From assembly GCA_001972305.1 (NCBI GenBank), contig BDDD01001477.1, positions 329,925-393,924 on the forward strand: a stretch of 64,000 nt of DNA, given 5' to 3'. The stretch's first letter is position 1. Each line of letters starts with the position of its first letter. The position numbers and the translations under genes were made by a program. Of this stretch, positions 1-11,788 are shown in pieces. The notes under the pieces are model-generated. The model worked only from the letters and a program-made list of their open reading frames with translations. It ran no database searches and was not told the origin of the DNA. This stretch comes from Cephalotus follicularis. Its lineage: Eukaryota > Streptophyta > Magnoliopsida > Oxalidales > Cephalotaceae.

Positions 1-700
1 AAAGATAAATCGACACAAGATTTACGTGATTTGATCAATGTAATCTACGTTCATAGGCAGAGTTGATATAGTTCTTTCACTATGTAAATATTAGATTACA
101 ATGAGTGTCTCACAAACCATTAGCCCATGTTACATTCAGAAAAATTCACTCTCTAATGTAAAATCGGCACTTGACTGCTATATCTCTCATTTGGCTCTCT
201 CTTTTTTTTACATCGCCTTCACCTAATAGAGAAAAACTTCCCTATATATATTAGTCACGTGCCAGCCGATTGTTTCCTCAAAACAGTCGACTGTCTCCCA
301 AAGCAGTTGATTGTCCCCTAAAACAACTGATTGTTTTATATAAAACGAATTCCCCAAGTCGCGTCAACAATCGGTTGTCATCAGCTCCCAACCGACTGTC
401 CTAACATTCCAGTCGATCCTTGACAGCCGACTGGATTCTGCAGATTAGAAACAGCTCCAAACTCATCCATCCAGCCGACTATCCATCATTGACTGTCAAT
501 TGGATTCTGCAGAAATGCAAAAAAATATAGCCTAAACTCAACACATTACTTAGATGATACATCATATAATATACATTTATTATTTACTCATATGCTGATA
601 ATAATATTATTGCTCATTATACAATTTACAAAGAGATGAATGACACAGTCACAACATGTATGCCTATTATACAAATTTTCCACTTTGTTGATATAGAGAG
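1..700. repeat. Retroelement-like non-coding fragment
   Basis: No coding frame is visible. Positions 14-60 (acacaagatttacgtgattt and what follows) resemble the 'gatttacgtggttcgg' stretch common in non-coding parts and LTRs of plant copia elements, and 600-650 has the 'tttacaaagagatga' style text often seen beside it. This is recognition from memory and the ends are not defined; the fragment probably continues left of the window. Confidence 0.35.
257..505. repeat. Degenerate ~20-bp repeat array with CAGYCGAYTG core
   Basis: At least eight imperfect copies of a core such as cagccgattg, cagtcgactg, cagttgattg and ccaaccgactg, spaced about 20 bases apart at first and less regularly later. The core is itself near-palindromic. 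The phrase ggattctgcaga closes two of the units. It lies inside the retroelement-like fragment. Function unknown. Confidence 0.6.
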
Positions 701-1824
701 ACAAATTAAAAAACAAAAATACTTGTCTTTTCGATTCTTTATATGAAAACGTCCGGCTACCCTGAGATTGAAGGATTTAGAGAGTAGTTAGACTATAGAG
801 TAGTGACACTGTGATATGCTCATGTTTTCAAGAGGTGACAAATTGTACCCAAAAAAACAAGAGCTATATGTTGGGGCCATGATAAATACGCTAATCACAG
901 TGTTCGACAAGCACTGTATAAATATAATTAAAATAGTAGTATGAAACATTGATATTTCATAGTAATTTGATATTTTTGCTTTCAAGTATCAAATGTACGT
1001 TTAACTAATTATTTTTACACTGTAAATTTGTAAACGAAAACATACTTTATAAGCTTTTTTTTTTTATGGTGGGGTAGACCCAACTTTTTGACTTTTGTGG
1101 ATTTTGTGTCTGGTAACGTTTTTAAGTCCTATCAGGCACGAAAAAAATTATGCATTACATAGCCATCAGCTTTAATTTTTTGTTTGTTTAAAAAATGTAT
1201 TTTTAATTAAAATCAAAATTTGAAAAATGATATTTTTTAATTTATATAATCACAAAAACTAAAAACTAAAATCCAATAATGTTTGTTTTTGCTTTTTGAA
1301 AGAGAAGTTAAATACACTATCTAATGCAATTTTTATGTGTAATTTAATTTCTCATAAATGTACTTTATTAAGACTCATTCGCGAAAAATTAAAAAACACT
1401 GCATTGGGCTTGTCCATTACAAGAGAGATCTCAACTGCTAATGATATTTATTGAGAAGTATTAGCCTATAATATTATAATAATCTTATGGACAGAAACCA
1501 AAAAACACAGCAACTGATAACAATTGTTGAATTAAATTAAAAAATTTGATGCATGTCTGTAATTTTACTTCTTTTATTTTTACATATTAGACTTTTTAAT
1601 CCAATTCAGTACATCCAACTCAGCAATTGTTATCCATTACTGCGTTTTTTTATTGATGTCCATAGCATTGCTCATAATATTACGCGCATAATTGACATTT
1701 AGTGTCTCTAAATAATTGTTTTCGCATTATAAATTGAGTAAAAGAAGCGTGCATAAGCAAAGCTTCATGAAAGAAAGAAAAAACCAATTTTTGGTCAGTG
1801 AATAAATGATTATTATTAAACTTA
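701..1824. other. AT-rich intergenic DNA
   Basis: No gene seen. Homopolymer A and T runs and short degenerate repeats only. The 65-residue open frame on the minus strand near 788-985 has no recognisable features. Confidence 0.6.
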
Positions 1825-2802
1825 GGGTTTGCTTAGTATGCAACAACTAAGTTTAGCCTGTTATTTTCATTTATTTGGTAAGTGAATAAAATATGTTTGT
1901 TAAGTGATTTTGTTGCATCTGATATACATTAATTAGAGTTGCAAAGTATTCTCCTAATCTCATATAGTGTCACTTGATGGAGGAGTAAGTTTGAAGTAAA
2001 ATGTTTGTAATATTACAAAAAAAAAAAAAAAAAACGGATAGTACCCTTCAACAACAGTCAGCATTTTACGTTGAAAACATCCACTAAAAATTTGACTGAC
2101 GGAGAGAGAAAGAAGAATGAAGCTACACTTTTGTAAGATGCTTTTGAGTAATAATAAATTGTTTTGAAACCTTTCTCCTTTCTTTGTCTCCTTACGGTGG
2201 CACTAAACACTTTGATATTCATACAAACGCCACATGTTTTCTTAGACAAGTTTGTGTTGATGTTTTAGACAAATACTCATTTTATTATGAATATAGGCTC
2301 TTGGACAATGACAACTAACTGTTGCTATTCTTGTGGTGGTTCAGAACCATTAACCAAATCTTTTTTATAAACCCAAAAAAAAAAAAAAGATGAATATAAA
2401 AGGAAAAAAATAATATCAGTTTTATATTCTGATATAATTTTAGCACAACAAAAAAAAAAAATAAAGAAGAAAGTTGCATCACTGATTTGATTCCCTTATA
2501 AGAGAGGACTTGAGAGAGATAGTTAATAGAGAGTAAGGTTTGTGAGAGAGGAATAATCTAAATAGTAGATTTATATAAAAGATGGGTTATTTTAATTTTT
2601 GAGGGAGGATAGTTTAGAAAATATAATTTTTCAGATACCTGATCTGGCTAGGTATCATTTAGCAGGCAAAGTTGCCAAAAAAATGGACCCTTTGCAAAGT
2701 TGGATTGCATGTGAGCAAAATGAATGTTGCATAACCTAATAAAACCCACTTACCCTGCAATCTAATTTAGTCCACAATTTTTGTTGCATACCAAGCAGGC
2801 CC
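1825..2802. mobile_element. Non-autonomous PIF/Harbinger (Tourist-like) element
   Basis: The left end reads GGGTTTGCTTAGTATGCAAC and the right end, reverse-complemented, reads GGGCCTGCTTGGTATGCAAC, about 17 of 20 identical, so these are terminal inverted repeats. The element is flanked on both sides by TTA (1822-1824 and 2803-2805), the usual target duplication of PIF/Harbinger elements, whose ends typically read GGGCCTGTTTGG. The 978-bp interior has no transposase frame, only A-runs and AG-rich DNA. It sits about 280 bp upstream of the PrimPol start codon. An autonomous parent is not in the window. Confidence 0.75.
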
Positions 2803-2805
2803 TTA

Positions 2806-3084
2806 ACTCCACTGAAGTACAGACCAGAAATGATCCGACCCATCCTACAACTACAAAAGAGGCCCACTCCATGCCCTCTTAAGAATTTAGTCTTAACAGA
2901 CTAAAAAGAACTGAAGAGTGGTTGATCCAAGCCCAAAAGAACTTGACAGAAATTTAATATACGGCCCATGATCAGGCCTTGTAAATCGTCGTCTTCCAAT
3001 CGAAGCATTTTTTTTTTCACTCTTTAAAACTCAAATTCCCGCATTTCATGTAAGCAATCAATTTGGAATAGAAGCGCAAAAGCA
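2806..3084 (+). promoter_or_regulatory. Putative PrimPol promoter and 5' UTR
   Basis: Short gene-free stretch between the Harbinger-like element and the PrimPol start codon. No convincing TATA box near the ATG. Called from position only. Confidence 0.35.
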
Positions 3085-6000
3085 ATGGACGACGTTGATC
3101 GCTTGTTTCAATGCTTCAAGTGCGGCATCTCTCCTCCTCGTAAGCTCCTCCTTCATTCTCACTCTAATTTGTTCTAACCTGTTTTGGTTACTGAGATTAA
3201 TATATATAAACAAAAACAGCCAAAAACCAAAATAAATTTCCAGTCTCGTGCTTCTCTTACTTCCTTTTATTTTAGGAGCATTGTCTAACTTAGGGTTTTG
3301 ATGTGTAACTTTGATTCCCATTGTTTAGTAGCTTCAGTACCATGTTTAAGATGCTTGTGTAACTTATTGTTACATTATCTGCAATTATTGAACTGCGTTC
3401 TTTTTCAAATTGTATGAGTTGCTACTTCAATTCAATTCTATCTGATCTTGCATTGTTATTTCATTTTTTTATCTTTGTAAGTATTGATTTCGTAGATTTA
3501 TTATAGTCTCTCTTTTTTTTCTTTTAGAATCTGCTTTAAGAGAAAGGAAAAGAAACAAAAATGAATTGAAGCAAGACAGTACAACACGGGATGTCTCTAC
3601 ATCTTATGGAACTTTATCTCCAGGATCAGCAGGAAGAAAGCAGAAAAATGCAACAGATGAGCAGCTCTACACTGAGAAAGTTTGTAATTTTCCTTACTTA
3701 TTGTCTCCTCCTTAATGCTTATGCCTGTTAGTTATGCACACAGCGGGCTTGCAGCAGATGAAGTGACTCCATTTCAGTTAATACAACTTACCGTAAGCTC
3801 ATCAATGAGCTGGTTTTACCTTCGACTAACTTAATAGGCTCATATCTTAAAAATAATTTAATTTTTTTAAATGCGAGCAACCATTATGGGTGACTGACAC
3901 ATGATTTCAAGTAGGACATGTGCCAGTGGTGGGCTCCACCATGCATATGATGTGCAGATCACGATTCCAGTGGAGCTCACCAGCACAAGTGGGTCGTTTA
4001 AGGAGTGACTGCCACAACTGTTTCCCAAGAGTGATTGTTGTTAATATGGACCTATAAGTTAATATGTAAAGTTGAAAGTAGTTGAATTTCTTTTATACTT
4101 GTTCTTCATCCATCTTTGACTACATACTCTAGTGAATAATTATTATTTTTCTCTTTTTTTTTCTTCCAGTTTTATTCAAAAAGTCCTGGAGAAAACAAGG
4201 GTAACTGCAGAAAGCGGATTTCTCCGCTTGTATTTTATGGGTCTCCAATTGGTGTGCCTCCAAAAAGGCCACTAAGCTTGTTGCGACTGTTACATGAAAT
4301 CCGAATCGATCTCAATGAACAAACTAAATTGAACTTAAGGTATATGTGTGATTCTAGTACTGACTTCTCTACAATTTATGTGTCAGTTATTTTGAGGCAG
4401 TGATTCAGATTCATTTATCCTTCTTTTCCTATTATCCTACCTACTATATGACTTGGCTTTGTTTCTTCTTTGCTTAGAAAGGAAGTCTGGGCTACATTTC
4501 CAAGGCAAGATGAAGCACTGAAGGTTGCAAAAGGGCATGCAAATGTGCATGTTTTTAGTTATCAAGACCACGTTAATGGACAGAGAAGATTCCTTGTCTC
4601 GACATATAAAGAGTTCTGGCGGAGGTGTTTTATTAACTTTGCTCTTTAAATAGTGTTTTTTTTTTTTTGTATCATTATATATACTTAATCACCATATCAT
4701 CCAGATCCTACAGTGGCAGGAACCTTGTGCACCAGGCTGCCCTTTTTATAAATATTATTACTAAGGGCTACGTAAGCATTTTTTTTTTATTACATAAATT
4801 GCTTTCTGAATGACATGTTTGCTTGTCCTTGTTTCTTTAAATTTCAGGTACAAAAGTATGGATTCTAAATTTCGCCACCATTATGAAGTCATTCAGGAGG
4901 TAATGACACTGCATTTCCTTTATATTGGGAACACTTAGCACACACGTATGCATACAATAGGGGGAAGTGAATGAATTGGAGTTCTGAGATGGTTAAATAT
5001 AGGTAAATTTCTAGAAGCATTAGACCATATCTGCACATAATCCTTCGTTTCCTTACAGTTATGCGTTGCTTCCAGGGTTTACCATGCCACCTATACTATG
5101 ATTTGGAATTCAGTAAACAAAACAATCCAGAAAAAATTGGAGATGAAATGGTTGATGTTTTGATATCAGTCACTTTTGAAGTGTTGCTTGAAAAATATTC
5201 TATACAAGGAAACCGGGAATGGGTAGTAGAGCTTGATTCCTCTACTGCAGGTATGAAGTTCTAGTTTTGATTCCTCTACTACTGTGTGAGATTTTCTTCT
5301 ACATTTGGTAATATTCCACAATTGGATAGCCAACTTTTTGAAAAATCAGCACTATTGCACAGTTGAGCTTGATCAAAGTTCTGTGCTCAAATAGCAGTTC
5401 CACTGCCCTTCTTTTTGAGTCCTTTTTGTTTTGCTAGCTTCTTTTTCTTCTTTTGTTTGCATGATGAGTTACATGCGTGAATCAGTTGCTAATAAGCTTT
5501 TTCGAGAGATAAATTCATTTATCTAGTTTATGTTTTCAAAAGTGTTTTCTTTTGCCTTAGTTCGATTATTGGTCATCCTTAGAATTTCTTGCAAGCACTG
5601 AAGTGATCCATTTAATCAGAACATCATCACTGATGGAAATTGGAAAGTGTTTGAAATTTTAATAGATTTTGGGCCCTGAAGGAATAAATTACTAACTGGA
5701 TTGGGATAGTTGTCTACACCCTCAAACACCTCTTGATACTTCCAACTCATATGGACCAACTATACATATATTTTGCATTCAGAAAACTTTAAAGGGAAAA
5801 TATGCTAGATCAGTCCTGCAAGAACAAAGTTGAACCTGGACCGAATAAGAACTGCCTGAATTTGGTGCAGCATCTGCAGTGTAGGCATAAGATAAATTTA
5901 ACCACTGAGTAGGCCTATATTCTAGACTAAATAATTAGTATGGGTCTTTGATTTTCCTTCTGTTAACATTAGAAGAATCAGGCTTTTTCTCTTGAAAATA

Positions 6001-9000
6001 ATTAGTACATCTAATAACTCCCATATGCAGAGAAGTTCTCTCGTCATGTAGTCATTCGTATAACAAAGATGGCTTTTAAGGACAACTCACATGCAGGTGC
6101 ATTTGTTGCAGAGGTATGCCTTAGAGCATAAGCATATCCACTGTATGCTGCTCAATAAATGTAATTGTACATGCTTCTAACTTTTTAAGTTCATATTCTA
6201 TTATACTATGATTAGATCAATGCTTTTTACAGTGAATGCAAAGTCTAAAGAATTTGTAGGAATCTGTTTATATACTACAATAGCTCTCACTTTTCAGTCT
6301 TACTTTTAGTGGGCAGAATTCTTAACTATTGCTAATATATTATGTACAGATTTGCTCACAGATTGCAAGGTTAAGGGGAAGGAATGGAAGATTTGAAATT
6401 TTGTTTATTAGGAAGGATTCAAGCTCTCCTGAATCCCCAAGCCAACTTTTTGTGGACACTGCTGTTTATTCCAGAAATCGTTGCTTTCGCTTAGCTCTGT
6501 CATCAAAGGCAGGGAAAAAATCTGTCCTTTTACCCACTGGGCGTTTCAAGTGTAAAGACATGGTATGGTACTTTTCTCACTTGAGGGATATATTGCAAAG
6601 ATTTTGGGTAGCAAATACTGTTTTCTGCTTTCTTATGATATTCCATTAATTAGTACAGGGGCTTTAGATGCTTCTCTCAAATGTTAGTGTTCTCAAATTT
6701 GTCTGTCCATTTTTTTTTATCATCAATACTTTCCCTAACGCTTGGAGGCTAAAGATTAATCAAATACAATTAGATACTAAAAGATGATTCAACTATGCCT
6801 TGATGAATGACAATGAGAAGGAGTGATGAGAGAAATGTGGCCTTGATTGGTCACGATAGATAGGTCCAATTTCTACATTCATTTGGTAATAAGTGTACAA
6901 TTGTCAGTGAATTAACAAGCTTCTGATTATTGAAAGACTTTGACAATATTGCATCAAATGATACTCTTAGGACTTTGAAAAACATCATTTGTAACCAGTC
7001 TTATATTGCTTTATTTTCTTTCTTCTTTTTTTTTTTTTTGGTTGTGGACATCTCTAACAGTGTTGTTTTCATAAGAAATTACAAAAGCGCATTGTCAAAT
7101 AAGCTTTTATTGTTTCTTGCTAAAAAAAAAAAATCTTGCAGCACTTTTACTTTCATTGTATTACATGTGATAATGACCGTAAAAATATTATCGCTTCTCA
7201 CATTTTGGAGCCAAAGATTCGTAAAGTACAATCAGCAATTAGTAAAAGACTTAGTTAGGCCACAAACAATTACCATAAGAATAATATGGAGCATTGAGAG
7301 AAATGTAAATTTAGTTGGTCTGGGCATGTAGTTGTTCTAAATTCAACTCTTATTTGTTAAAAGTCTACAATTATTGGTGTTATAATCTTATTTTAAGTTT
7401 ATGGAAGAATTTGGCATAATTCTCTTAAATCTTCCTATGAGAACTTGAAAACTCCTGTTTGTAACAACAGTTTTAAAGTTACCTTGTTACTTTTCAAAAT
7501 TAATTTTATCAGGTTCTTCTTTTAGTACTGTTCTAAACATTATTTTGGAAGAAAAAAGAAATCTAAAAGTGTTGTTTTTGTAAGAGACTCACAAAAGGGC
7601 TTTGCCAATTGAGCTTTTATCATTGTTTGCTAAAGAGCTGTTTCTAATGAAGCTTTTACTTGGATTGTATTCTGTGTGATAATGACAGTAAAATTATGAT
7701 CTTTCCTAACATTTTGGAGGCTAAAGATTGGTGGAATACAATTATGTACTAGCAGACGACTTGGTCGGCCCTTGATTAGTTGAAATGAGAATAATATGAA
7801 GCGTGAGAAATGTATCCTTGGTCACGACAAACTGAGTTCGACATTTTATTTGTCAAAAAGGCTACAGATTATTGACCTTAATTGATGTTACCGTGTAAAC
7901 AGGCCACTTTATTTGGTGTTTTCTATAATATTTTGCTTGACATTATTTCTTGAGAAAAACTCTAGAACTGTTGTTTACGTGAGAAATTCCAAAAGTGCTC
8001 TGCCAATTGAACTTAGATCATCATTCGCTAGAAATCCGATCCCAGCACTTTTACTTTGATTGTATTACATCTGAATAACAATGAGAATGACAGCAATTGG
8101 TGAGAGAAATATTGCCTTGGTTTGTCAAGGCACTGCACTTCTGAAGTTTTTTTTTAGAAGCTACAGTTTTCAAAGTTACTTTTCTTTCTTTCTTTTTTCA
8201 ATTACAAGGAATGTATTGTTTCCTACTGTTGTCTGAGAACTTGAAAAATATAGGTTTTTGTGTTACATGTCAAAATAATTTTCTTAGGTGCATTTTGCAT
8301 ATTGGTTTTGACAAATTTTTTAAAAAAATAAATAAATCTATTGTTTTTTGTAAGAGGCTTCAAAAGCGCTTTCCAATTAAGTCCGTCCTCATGTTTTTTG
8401 TATTCAATTTTGTGTGTATGTGCTTGTGTGTGTAATGGTTCCCTTGGTTTTGCCAAGGTGTAGAATTTTTGGTTTACTAGATGAGGATACATTAAGTGAT
8501 TTGGTGTTTGACTTTATGATAAGCTCGTTTATTTGGTTTTATTTCTGATTTTCATCATCATCAAGGAGATGACATGTTTAGGACAGTCAGTTTTCTTAAA
8601 TGCTTTAATAAGGAATTATGTTGTTGAACAACAGGGTGAGGAAGAGATGTTCATGGCATCCTTGATCTGCAAAATGGATGCTGATTGTGAGAAACTTCTA
8701 CTCTGCAAAATGGAGTTAGATTGTGTCAAGACTCTGCACTTTGATACAGAGGTAGATTTTTTAATCTGTGCTAGTCGTACCATCAGACCACTTGTTGTGT
8801 ACTTAAAACTGGTTTATAATGCTTCTTAAAGCCTCTTTATTTGTCATATGAGATCCAGATGTCTTGATGTCCCATTCTTAAGTTGGAGTATATCTTTAGG
8901 AGACACTTGTATGTACTGAATTGTCTCTCTTTTTCAAAGCAGGTGAACCAAAACTATGGAAAATATTGCAGCACTTCTCAAGAATTTGCTTTGAATGTTT

Positions 9001-11788
9001 GCCTAGGTGATGTGCCAATGACCCAATTCATGGGACAGTCACCATTCCCAGCTTTGGACAAATTTATAGAATCTGTTGCATCCATTGGAAATGTAACAGG
9101 TGGTGCCATAGTATATTGAGTTCAAGAATAATTGAGTTTAGCGTGTTTTAGGTAACTAAAGTGAAAGTGATGTTTTTCATTTTCTCACTTCATCAAAAAA
9201 ATAATCTTAACTTGTGTATCTTTTTAAAGTGTTGACATCTTTCTGGAAATTCCTTCAGAATCCTTAACACAGAATATATTAGCTACTTAATTTTCTGCCT
9301 TTTCCCTCTGTCAACTTGCTGATTATTTGTTGTATTTGAAGGAAAAATACGAAGCTGGTATTTGTTCTCAAAATATGGGCTGATGGTCTACAGCATGTCA
9401 AGAAATAGATACTGTGAGCGAATTGGTAGACAGCATAAAAGCAATCATGGTATAGACTATCTGGTCTTGAAGTATTTATCTTTCTAATTAACCCACTTAG
9501 ATAAATTTATCGACCTTCTGTACATTCCATCACATTTTCATTGCTCTGGATGTTTCACTTCATCGAATCGTTCATTTATTTCGTCATCTGATTAATATAT
9601 TCTGCAATTAGCATTATTTATTGAATTTTGATAAATTTGTTTAACTGTAAAAGAAATTGGCTAATAAACTTCAAATTTATTGTTTCAGTGATGTACGTTG
9701 TTGACCTCACAGGGGCTGTTTTTTATCAGAAATGTCATGATCCAGATTGTAGAGGTGATGGTGAAAGTTTTTATTGGTGTATGATATCTATAACACCCAT
9801 TTGGCACCTGAATGATCAGTTTCAACTGTTCAACTGCACCAGGTTACCGATCTCCCTTTCGTCCACTCCCAATGGGTTCGATTCCTGATCCTTCAATATT
9901 CCTCAACTCGGTAGAGGTGGCGCATCATGTTGGGTTAACAAGTAACCTTGAAAATCAGTATGTTGACAATGATCAGGAAAACGCTCTAGTTTATGGTGAT
10001 GAATACAGTACCAACAGCAGTTCTAAAGACTCTTGGTGGCTAGAAGCCATGAAGGTAGCAGATGATATTGAAGTTAAGCAAGGAACGTCGGGTCTCAACG
10101 ATGTGGTCAGTCCCTAACTCTAGTTAAGCATTAATTTCATTATTTTTACCTTACTTCATCTCAAATGATCTCTGGTATGGTTTGATTTCTTTAACTGCTA
10201 CTATATCCGTGTTGTAGCACGACATAATCCAACTACGGAAACTGGTAATCAGACACTATTTTCAATGTTCTTTGAGAATCTTATGTACCTTAGTGACATT
10301 TGGGAGAAAATGCTTAATATCACCTGTTCACCTAATGCAACATTGTTAGCACCAAACAAAAAAACTGGCATACTGTCTTTCTGAGTTCAGACTACTGTAT
10401 TACACCGCTAAAGGACCAACTTGACCACTGTGACAGGAACTTGGATCTTTCATGAGAGATCACGGTAGTGAGTCTGTAACTACTGAGTAAATCCCAAGGA
10501 GACCACTATTCCCTCCGTCTCGTTTCACTTCTCACTCGGAGAACCCTACTTTGTAACTTAAGTATAATTCCTTGTGTTCTCTTAAAAAATATGTTTTTTC
10601 CAAAACTATCCCGTTGCACATCATCCCATCTTTCATGCCTCTTGTAATTTTGTGAGATATATAAGGATAGTATAGGAACATTATGCATCAAATTTATTGA
10701 CTTTTTAGGTCCCATCCTCATTTTCCTATATTTGGTAACATTTAGAAAATAAGTCAACTGAAAATATTTTTCAGTTAACGAAAAATCTTAATATAAATAT
10801 AGGAAAATGTTTCTTTAAAAAAGTGGAAAACATTTTTCACTGTATTCTTTCTCTCTCTTTGTTTATCTCTCTCACACTCTCTATCTTCCCCTCTCTCTGT
10901 CCCCCCTTCCTCTCTCTCTCCTTCTCCCTCCCTCTCTCTCTCCTCTCTCTCTCCTTCTCTCTCCCTCCTCTCTCTCCCTCTCTCTCCCTCTTCTCTCTCT
11001 CCCTCTTTTCTCTCTCTCTCTCCCCCTCTCTCTCTCCCTCCCCTCTCTCTTTCTCTATCTCTCTCTCCCCTCCTCTATCTCTCTCGACTACATTTAGACT
11101 CTATATGTATTTAGATATAATACTTTTAATTTTGTGAAATATATTTGCTATATTTTTTAATATACTTATGTTAATGGAGAAAAAATGATTTTATTAAGAA
11201 AAATATTTTCCATATAGTGTTCCAAACAATGGAACACCAAACACTGAAAAATAAAACATTTTTCAAGAAAATATTTTCCAGTTAAAATATTTTCCTCAAG
11301 AAAATATTTCCCTCCAAACAAACGGAGCCTTAAAGAAGGATAATGGATTGTAATATCTCAGAGTAGAACTGGGGATATAAAGGAGGGTAACGATATTAAA
11401 TAAAAATGAGGTGATATCAAATATCATTGATAATTATTTTATTAAAAGTTAAAATATTATTAATGGTGTAAAAAAATGTTAATGATATTTTGACAATTCA
11501 TTTCTGAAACATATCACATCAATTATGTTGATAATGAGAGGAAGGGAAGGGAGTAATTAATTAGTGACCTGTGGCATTGAACGTATATACTGGCTACGAA
11601 ATATTATCTTTTCTCTATCTCATGGTCAAACTCAAGAAATTATTTGTTTTAACCAAGTTTCTTCATGGAATTTGGTTTATTCCTGTGATCTCTACAAACA
11701 GGAGTACATGATTGAAGAAGATGACTGGTGGATGAATGTGGAAAGAATTGCATCCCAGGCTGAAACTAATGCACTTCAACTAATCTAA
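3085..11788 (+). CDS. PRIMPOL: PrimPol primase-polymerase
   Basis: Archaeo-eukaryotic primase superfamily enzyme that makes primers and re-primes stalled forks in nucleus and organelles (family knowledge). Exons by splice sites and phase: 3085-3139, 3528-3679, 4170-4339, 4478-4624, 4848-4899, 5076-5250, 6031-6113, 6350-6562, 8635-8751, 8943-9099, 9342-9449, 9689-9754, 9843-10105, 11702-11788. They total 1845 nt, an unbroken 614-residue chain (human PrimPol is 560). The metal-binding DxE motif is in LYYDLEF (D201, E203) and the SxH motif in FSRHVVIRI (S254, H256). The zinc knuckle is C465-x6-H472 ... C492-x4-C497 (CERIGRQHKSN, QKCHDPDC). The C-terminus is acidic with Trp pairs (DSWWLEAMKVADDIE, EEDDWWMNVER), reminiscent of RPA-binding segments; that is inference. 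Intron 8 is 2 kb and repeat-filled, and intron 13 holds transposon-like DNA. Orthologous to Arabidopsis At5g52800 as I recall. All hallmark residues are present, so it looks functional. Confidence 0.93.
6720..8480 (+). repeat. Decayed tandem repeats inside PrimPol intron 8
   Basis: About five diverged head-to-tail copies of one unit fill most of the intron. Recurring phrases are 'gttgttt..gta/taagaaat..caaaagcgc..tgccaattgagctttta', 'cacttttactttgattgtatta', 'cattttggaggctaaagatt' and 'gagaaatgt..cttgattggtcacga'. Copies begin near 6720 (partial), 7062, 7570, 7970 and 8339, giving spacings of about 508, 400 and 369. No coding frame is shared between copies. Confidence 0.7.
10506..10740. mobile_element. 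Stowaway-like MITE fragment (tentative)
   Basis: It begins 'ctattccctccgtctcg', close to the CTCCCTCCGTCCC end of Stowaway-type mariner MITEs, within PrimPol intron 13. A possible partner end, 'aagggaagggagta', lies near 11535, which would make the 10740-11329 repeat a nested insertion. The match is short and the call is weak. Confidence 0.35.
10740..11329. mobile_element. Tourist/Harbinger-like MITE with palindromic interior (tentative)
   Basis: The right end, read on the minus strand, is GGCTCCGTTTGTTTGGAGGG followed outside by TTA, as in Tourist-like ends. The interior carries many copies of the palindromic phrase ggaaaatattttcc on both sides of a CT-rich microsatellite. The left end is not clear. 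Confidence 0.45.
10846..11092 (+). repeat. Long polypyrimidine (CT)n microsatellite
   Basis: About 245 bases almost wholly C and T on the plus strand, mostly (CT)n broken by CCCT, inside PrimPol intron 13. Such tracts slip readily and can form triplex DNA. The open frame it creates (10823-11137, Ser/Leu/Pro only) is a composition artefact. Confidence 0.9.

Noticed and set aside
257-505. CRISPR-like array
   Set aside because: The repeats are degenerate, about 10-20 bases and without constant-length unique spacers, in a plant nuclear context.
6930-7331. 133-codon frame within PrimPol intron 8
   Set aside because: It lies in the decayed tandem repeats, is not shared between copies and has no recognisable domain.
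10823-11137. Plus-strand 104-codon frame rich in Ser, Leu and Pro
   Set aside because: It is the translation of a CT microsatellite inside a PrimPol intron; composition alone explains it.
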